Below, one piece after another: positions 58,886 to 64,000 of a stretch of DNA of 64,000 nt (positions within the stretch are counted from its first letter, which is position 1; every line of letters begins with the position of its first letter). The notes below the pieces were generated by a model that was not told the DNA's origin, made no database searches, and saw only the letters and a program-made list of their open reading frames with translations. This DNA comes from Effrenium voratum. Lineage: Eukaryota; Sar; Dinophyceae; Suessiales; Symbiodiniaceae. Position numbers and translations under genes: made by a program. The stretch spans positions 76,535-140,534 of the forward strand of contig CAUJNA010000528.1 of NCBI GenBank assembly GCA_963377175.1, written 5' to 3'.

Positions 58886-59620
58886 GTGCTATGTTCTGTG
58901 TTCGCGCTTTCGCGCAGCGCAGTCTGCAGCTGTCGCTGCAGTCGCTGCGCAGTTCGCGTCTGCGGAACTCCACGCGGAACTCCACGCGGGCAGCAACCAA
59001 AAAATGGTTGGTGCCTGTTTCCTGCCGCGCCTGACACGCCAGCCCGCCGAGTCATACGGATCATACGGATCATACGGTCATACGGTGGCGGTTGGGCACT
59101 CCTCCCGGCCGCGCCACTTGCCCGGCATAGAAGCCTCCGCCCTCCTGCCCGGCATCGGAGCCAGCCACCTTGTTGTCCCGGGCACCGAATTCCTTCAACA
59201 TGTCGGATTGACATGTTGAAATTCTCGTCATTCTTCATTGCAGACCAAGTGCGAGAAGCATTCGCCTGCCCGGCCGCGCCACCTGCCCGGCATCGGAGCC
59301 CTGCCGAGCCCGCGCCAAGGTCGGGATTCTTCTCAGGAAAAAAAATGTCGAGGTTGTCGTCGTTGTCGTCTAAGCCGACAACTGTCTAAAGTTTCGGCGA
59401 ACCTGCCCGGCATAGAAGCCAGCCTGCCGCAACTCTCGCCTGGAACGCATTGAAACGAACCCACTTCGAAAAACACAAGTGCCACTTGTGCTTTTCGAGC
59501 TGTCGAAATTTTCGACAGTTTACCGACAGTTTACCGAAAATTTCGGCCGTCGTGCGCAGGTCTCGCTTTTGACCGGCGCCATCGGTCAAATCAAATTGAG
59601 TCACATCCGAAAAAAAACCC
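58886..59620. repeat. Dispersed repeat plus hairpin cluster
   Basis: Third copy of the repeat at 27431 (to about 59025). It is followed by ATACGGATC triplicate words, the spacers GCCCGGCATAGAAGCC, and hairpins TTCAACATGTC-GACATGTTGAA (59187-59219), GTTGTCG-CGACAAC (59353-59382), ACACAAGTGCCACTTGTG (59472-59489), CTGTCGAAATTTTCGACAG (59501-59519) and TTGACCGGCGCCATCGGTCAA (59568-59588). Same style as 27.5-28.4 kb. Confidence 0.8.
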
Positions 59621-59860
59621 TGGTGCGGGCCTGGTGCGGGCCTGGTGCGGGCCTCGCTTTCAAGGTCACCCACGGACTGTGACACGTACTTGCGGAAACT
59701 TGTGCCGAAGAGGGGTTGGTGCGTTTGACGCACCAACAAGCGGTGACGCCTAGCCTGTGAGGGGGTGGTGCGTCAAACGCACTACCCCCGAATCACGAGG
59801 ATTACAAGGAAACTTCTCCGAACGGCCGGAATGGTTCGGACTGAATGGTACTCAACTGCG
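59621..59860. repeat. GTGCGGGCCTG tandem and GACGCACCA hairpins
   Basis: Three copies of CTGGTGCGGGC, then TTGGTGCGTTTGACGCACCAA (59716-59736) and GTGGTGCGTCAAACGCACTAC (59765-59785). No gene. Confidence 0.75.
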
Positions 59861-59861
59861 C

Positions 59862-59954
59862 TCGCGGCAGGAATCGAGCCCCGTGCGGAGTAAGAAGCGC
59901 TTAGCTCCTTGGCCGACGCCTTAGCCACTGGACTAAGGCGTCGGCGAAAACATA
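59862..59954 (-). pseudogene. tRNA-like relic with a long D-arm hairpin
   Basis: The minus strand has a B-box (GGGGCTCGATTCCTGC) and an A-box-like CTTAGTCCAGTGGCTAAGG. The flanks of the latter pair perfectly over 13 bp (GCCGACGCCTTAG / CTAAGGCGTCGGC), far longer than a normal D-arm. No proper anticodon arm or acceptor can be drawn. Related to the relic at 13515-13592. It ends seven bases before the fibre gene start. Confidence 0.4.
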
Positions 59955-59961
59955 TGTAAAC

Positions 59962-62566
59962 ATGTTTGAAGGACCTGTCACCGGCAATATCCCGGAGGTC
60001 CTGGACAACGGAGAGGTGACTGACGGCACGCACGTCACCGCAGGGCAGCTGGCCCTCGCTTTGACGCCCTACGCTCAAGTAACGGACCTGGCGGTGAACA
60101 CGGCAGCCTCCGGCAACAACGCGCGGCCATCCAGTCCCTGGACGACAGAGTCACCGCAGAGCTGGCCTCAAAGCTGGACAGCAGCGCGCTGGCGCCGGCA
60201 ATTGCGCCCCTAGCAACGGCGGCGGCCCTGGCCACCACGGACGGCCAGGTGGCCGCGCACGGAAGCAGCATCGCCGCGCTGCAGAGCTCGCTGACCACGG
60301 GTCTCTCCAACAAGGCAGACCAGTCGGCCTTCGACGTGCTGGAGGGCGTGGTGGCCACCAAGAGCACCCCGGACGGCGTGGACCTGAAGCTGAACGGCTC
60401 CATCGCCTCGGCCAACAACGCCACGCTGGCCACGGTGGCCGCCAACTACGGCCTCAAGACGGTGGTGGACCAGCACTCCCTGGACATAGCGGCGAGGATC
60501 ACGCCGCTGGAGGTAGACACCAAGGTGGCCAACGCTCTCCTGGGGGCCGTCACCGCCGCGGCGCTGGCCTCCGAGCTTGCAAGCAGAGATCGGGGCTGCA
60601 GCCTCCAAGGCGGACGCCAGCGCCCTGACTGCTTACGCCCTGCAGTCTACCGTCGACACTTCCTCAGAGGTGGACTCTAAGATAGCAGCGGCCCTCCTAC
60701 ACGCAGTCACCACGGCAGCCCTGGACGCCGCCCTCCTCGGCAAGGCGGACGCAAGCGCGCTGGCCTCCCTGCTCTCCACGGTGGACGGACTGGACACTCC
60801 ACTGGGGGTAGACACCAAGATAGCAAATGCCCTGCTGGGTCTCCCGAGGCTAGCCGGGACGCCAGCATCACGGCGCTCCAGAAAACCAAGGCCGACGCGA
60901 CGCTGCTGGCCTCATACGCCACGAACGCCACGCTCTCAGCCAGCGAGACCACGCTCCAGAGCGCCCTCGACGCAATCCTCGCGGAGCTCGCCGCCCTGCA
61001 GCTTTCCGGCAGCGGAGTTGTTAACGCGCCGGCCTGGGCGGGCTTCACAACTTGGGAGCTCCTTCGCGGAAGCAACGTCGTTCGCAACCTGCACTTCATG
61101 GCTCCTCTCTCTGCTGCGCTGGCCAACGGCGACGACACGCTGAGCATCATGGGAGACTACCGAACCGGAACGGCGCAGGACGCGGAGACGACCAGCGCCA
61201 TCACAGCCGCGCTGCTGGCCTACTACACCTCCTCACAAGTGGACGCCCTGTTGGGAGACTACCGCACGGGCGCGGCGCAGGACACGCAGACGCAGGCCGC
61301 CATCGCGGGCGCGCTGCTGGCCTACAGGACGGGCCCGGACCAGGACGTCTTCACAACCAACCAAATCACCTCGGCGCTGGTGGCGTACCGCTCAGCCGCA
61401 GACCAGGACACGGCAACGGCCTCGAGCATCGCAGCCGCGCTGCTCAGCTACTACACCGTCGCACAAGTAGACGGCCTCCTTGCCGGCAAGCTCGGAGTCA
61501 CGGAGGCAGCCTCGGCCCTGCAAATAGCAGTGCGCTTTCCGGACGACGGGGGGCCGACAAGGTGGTGGCCGCCATAGGAGAGCAGATCCTGGCCCCACGG
61601 ACGTCTCACTGTCAAACTGGACGGTCCGCCCCAGCAGCGGCTGCAGCGTGGTCCACGCACACCGCGGGAGTGAGCGTGGACGGCTACACCCTGACCCTGG
61701 CGGCGAACCCGTGGAACATTGTGCGCACCTACAACTTGACCCCCGGCCGAGAGCTCCTCTTCGCCTGCCGCTACCGGCTCGGCACGGCCTCCAACTTCGT
61801 GGTGTACATGTCCGAGGCCGACAACGTCTACGACCCATTGTACGGCAGCTTCGCGGGCGACCAGGGCCTGGAGCACTGGATGTACTTCACAGTGCCTCCG
61901 AACGGGGTGGCGAAGCTGCACTTCGGGGCGCACTTCCAGGCGCCGGGCCTGCCCAACCAGACGGCTGGAACGGTGGACGTTTACGGCCTCCAGATCCTGG
62001 ACGCAACCCTGGAGGCCACGGCACGGCCTCGGCCCTGCTGCTGAAGCACGAGTTCCTCGACGGAGGGGCCGACGACGTCACGCTGGCCACCCTGGGCGAG
62101 GTGCTGCTGGAGCCCACGCTCACCACGCTAGGTAATTTTCTGGTGCGCTCCAACAGCCAGAGCTCCGTGGCCTCGGCCAGCTTCACGGTGGGAGGCTTCC
62201 AGCTGGAGGGCTACGCCATGACCCTGAGCGCCTTCGCCTGGAACATTGTGCGCACCTACACGCTGACGCCGGGGAGACGCTACTCCTTTGGCTGCCGGTA
62301 CAGGCTGGGCACGGCCTCCAACTTGGTGATGTACGTCAGCGCGGCCGACAACGACTACGTGGGCGTCACCGGCACCTTCCTCGGCACGCCCTCGCAGGGT
62401 GTCTGGAGCACGGCGCGCCTGGACTTCTCGGTGCCGCCAAGCGGAATCGCGAAGCTGCACTTCGGAGCCTTCGGCGGGTCTATCTCCGGGCTGGCGCAGC
62501 AGTCGGCGGGCACGCTGGACCTGTACAGCATGCAGGTCAGGGCCAGCGCCTTCGAGGGAGAGTCAA
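59962..62566 (+). pseudogene. Virus fibre-like protein with repeats and two C-terminal sandwich-type domains, frameshifted
   Basis: Opens MFEGPVTGNIPEVLDNGEVT. The shaft has Ala/Asp/Leu-rich heptad-like repeats (NKADQSAFDVLEGVVATKST; ASKADASALTAYALQSTVDT; VDTKIANALLG, twice) and then four DYRTGTAQD / AAITAALLAYYTSSQVDALL repeats at about 61150-61500. The C-terminus carries two homologous domains of about 110-120 residues, 61665-62025 and 62195-62560, each with GYTLTL / GYAMTL, WNIVRTY-LTPGR, CRYRLGTASN, and PP-G-AKLHFGA. Changes of frame near 60115, 60590, 60840, 61540 and 62025 break it. The layout is that of a trimeric attachment fibre with receptor-binding heads; the fold is inferred. The 3' end is cut by a GTCTCAG foldback. 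Confidence 0.6.
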
Positions 62567-62825
62567 TCCTGGGAAAAGGGGCGAGACACCTGAGACACCT
62601 GAGACAGCCACTAAACGTCGAACAGGAGTGTCTCAGGCGTGTCTCAGACCTGTCCCCCAGCCAGCGTAAGATTGAGACACCTGCTCGTGGTTTGTCTCAA
62701 TCTTCAAATGGCTGTCTTGTTATTGCTGAGACAGGTCTGAGACACGCCTGAGACACTTCTGTTCGACGTTTAGTGGGTGTCTCAGGTGTCTCAGGTGTCT
62801 CACCCCCTTTTCCCAGGATTGTCTC
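62567..62825. repeat. GTCTCAG foldback element, copy 2
   Basis: Arms AATCCTGGGAAAAGGGG through GTCTCAGACCTGTC and inverse, as at 33672-33960. It begins inside the fibre-like reading frame and ends at a decayed gene fragment. Confidence 0.88.
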
Positions 62826-62974
62826 AGCTGTCCCACCCCTTCGGCTGGCTGTGCGTCGGTGCACGGCTGGACGGCCGAGGCTTGCGTGGACGCAAGCGGG
62901 CCGAGCATTTTTGATGTCCTCTTTGAGTGGAGGCCTGGGAGATAGTTGTCCTGTTTGAGCGAGAGGTGCAATCA
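62826..62974 (+). pseudogene. Decayed fragment related to 33490-33668
   Basis: Plus strand reads AEACVDASG, then FEWRPG and IVVLFEREVQSEL, corresponding to the minus strand at 33.5-33.67 kb. It is cut on both sides by GTCTCAG foldback sequence. Confidence 0.45.
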
Positions 62975-63085
62975 GAGCTTGGAGACACTTCTGTTCGACG
63001 TTTAGTGGCTGTCTCAGGTGTCTCAGGTGTCTCAGGTGTCTCACCCCCTTTTTCCAGGATTGACTCAGCCCTCTCAGTCCTCGGC
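62975..63085. repeat. GTCTCAG foldback half-element, copy 3
   Basis: One arm only: AGACACTTCTGTTCGACG, repeats of GTCTCAGGT, ending CCAGGATTGACTCAGCC. Confidence 0.85.
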
Positions 63086-63159
63086 TGGTTGTGGTCAGCC
63101 TAAAGAGATCCGAGGGCCCCAAAAATCCGGAGGAAATCGCATCCGTCGGCAAGTATCAA

Positions 63160-63410
63160 AACGAGGTTGGGCGAACCAGTACTATGGGTCGTTGGGCGAA
63201 TCCGTACTAAAAACCCGTTGGGCAAGTCAGTACTAAGGGCCGTTGGGCGTCCGTACTAAGGGCCGTTGGGCAAGTCAGTACTAAGGGCCGTTGGGCGAGT
63301 CAGTACTAAGGGCCGTTGGGCAAGTCAGTACTATGGGTCGTTGGGCGAATCCGTACTAAGGGTCGTTGGGCGAACCCGTACTAAGTGCCGTTGGGCAAAT
63401 CCGTACTATC
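63160..63410. repeat. ~26 bp tandem repeat (CCGTTGGGCAAGTCAGTACTA)
   Basis: About nine imperfect copies of TACTAAGGGCCGTTGGGCA plus AGTCAG. Open frames across it are repeat artefacts. Confidence 0.9.
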
Positions 63411-63612
63411 CTACGTGCCCGCTCGGCACCGTGCCCGCTCGGCACGTTTACCTAAGTGCCCGCTCGGCACTGTGCCCGCTCGGCACTCCTAAGTGCCCGC
63501 TCGGCACTACCTACTCCTAATCTAGAGTGCCCGCTTGGCACGTTTACCTAAAGTGCCCGCTCGGCACTCCTAAGTGCCCGCTCGGCACTCCTAAGTGCCC
63601 GCTCGGCACTAA
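63411..63612. repeat. GTGCCCGCTCGGCAC hairpin-unit array
   Basis: About nine copies of AGTGCCCGCTCGGCACTCC with short variable joins. Each unit is itself a small palindrome (GTGCC-CGCTC-GGCAC). Confidence 0.9.
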
Positions 63613-63767
63613 AAAAAAAAAGAAGGCCGCGGGCCCGAGCGCTTTTTCCTCCACCAGGATGTACCCCGTCGAGCCGGCCACGCTCACTCCTGCGGCAGGT
63701 TGAACAAACGCTTGAAAAGCACGCGAAAAACGCAAAAACACGGTCCTCCCACCACGATGTCCAGCTC
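63613..63767. other. Possible end of a minus-strand coding fragment
   Basis: The minus strand reads QPAAGVSVAGSTGYILVEEK near 63700-63640 before entering a poly-A/T tract. It is protein-like but too short to name. Confidence 0.2.
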
Positions 63768-63947
63768 ATGCCGCCTGACAAGAACGTTCAAACATGGCCC
63801 AAAGCGGGAAAAAAAGGCGCCTTGCGTGGCTTTTTCGCCGGCGGAGCGGCGGCTGCGGCGGTGGCGGCCTCTCAAAGAGGGATTCAAGAGACAACGGATG
63901 AGCCGATTTTCACACCTTTAGCCGCAGCCGTCCTCATGTCGACCTGA
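63768..63947 (+). CDS. 59-residue membrane-type virus-like protein
   Basis: ATG at 63768, TGA at 63945. The N-terminus MPPDKNVQTWPKAGKKGALR is basic, followed by a short hydrophobic Ala-rich segment (GFFAGGAAAAAVAAS), a polar stretch (QRGIQETTDEPI) and a hydrophobic end (FTPLAAAVLMST). Below usual gene-size cut-offs, but composition and lack of repeats suggest it is real. Small single-pass proteins of this kind are common in Polinton/PLV virions. No family is assigned. Confidence 0.4.
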   Translation: MPPDKNVQTWPKAGKKGALRGFFAGGAAAAAVAASQRGIQETTDEPIFTPLAAAVLMST

Positions 63948-64000
63948 CAGCTCACTGCTGAGGAAAAAAAAAAAAGGGGACACCGCGCTCCTTGTACCCC

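Noticed and set aside
63411..63612. CRISPR-like array of GTGCCCGCTCGGCAC
   Set aside because: Spacers are only 2-10 bases and partly repeated; a palindromic minisatellite is the better reading.

Overview
The window is nuclear DNA of a dinoflagellate, most likely from the Symbiodiniaceae or a close relative. The main evidence is a spliced-leader RNA gene at 32090-32150: its exon reads CCGTAGCCAT...TTGGCTCAAG and is followed directly by a GT donor and a T-run. It lies in a small-RNA neighbourhood with tRNA genes and two tandem U6 snRNA genes. Two long non-LTR retrotransposons encoding a cytosine-5 DNA methyltransferase, a type reported from dinoflagellates, support this. Single-copy host coding sequence is sparse and split by introns, and much of the window is repeats, foldback DNA and decayed virus-like genes.

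Layout. 1-580 is a GTGC/GGGT/GT microsatellite. 2.3-5.8 kb holds exon-like open segments of an unrecognised minus-strand gene. 7.07-8.91 kb holds a recognisable minus-strand gene: a cyclic-nucleotide-binding domain fused to a PEP-synthase/PPDK regulatory kinase-phosphatase domain. 10.3-16.6 kb is satellite-rich. 16.7-27.4 kb is a foldback element (about 200 bp inverted arms and a GCCAGCC-type array) carrying full-length LINE copy A. 27.4-33.3 kb holds hairpin-rich repeats and two related tRNA clusters with U6 and SL genes. 33.3-38.7 kb mixes foldbacks and decayed genes. 38.7-45.7 kb is a decayed Polinton-like/PLV-like virus module: packaging ATPase, penton-like protein, small proteins and major capsid protein. 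45.8-56.0 kb is LINE copy B in a second foldback of the same family. 56.1-64 kb holds more virus-derived remains: an SF1 helicase, an HNH nuclease, a long fibre with two C-terminal sandwich-like domains, and a 59-residue membrane protein.

How the parts fit. The LINE has two ORFs. ORF1 (1347 aa) has a complete set of C5-methyltransferase motifs and a C-terminal coiled coil. ORF2 (about 1730 aa) has an APE endonuclease, reverse transcriptase, CCHC knuckle and RNase H. Both ORFs are open in both copies. Each copy is bracketed by a 15 bp target-site duplication at the same place in the foldback arm, and each duplication carries the sequence variant of its own locus. An empty site is seen at 58727-58741, and copy B has a third duplication plus a 59 bp truncated insertion. 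This argues for site-specific insertion. Both copies begin with GGCTCAAG, the last eight bases of the dinoflagellate spliced leader, as expected if trans-spliced mRNA was the template.

The virus-like genes are mostly frameshifted and are treated as remnants. Gene models for host genes are approximate, because introns could only be judged by eye.
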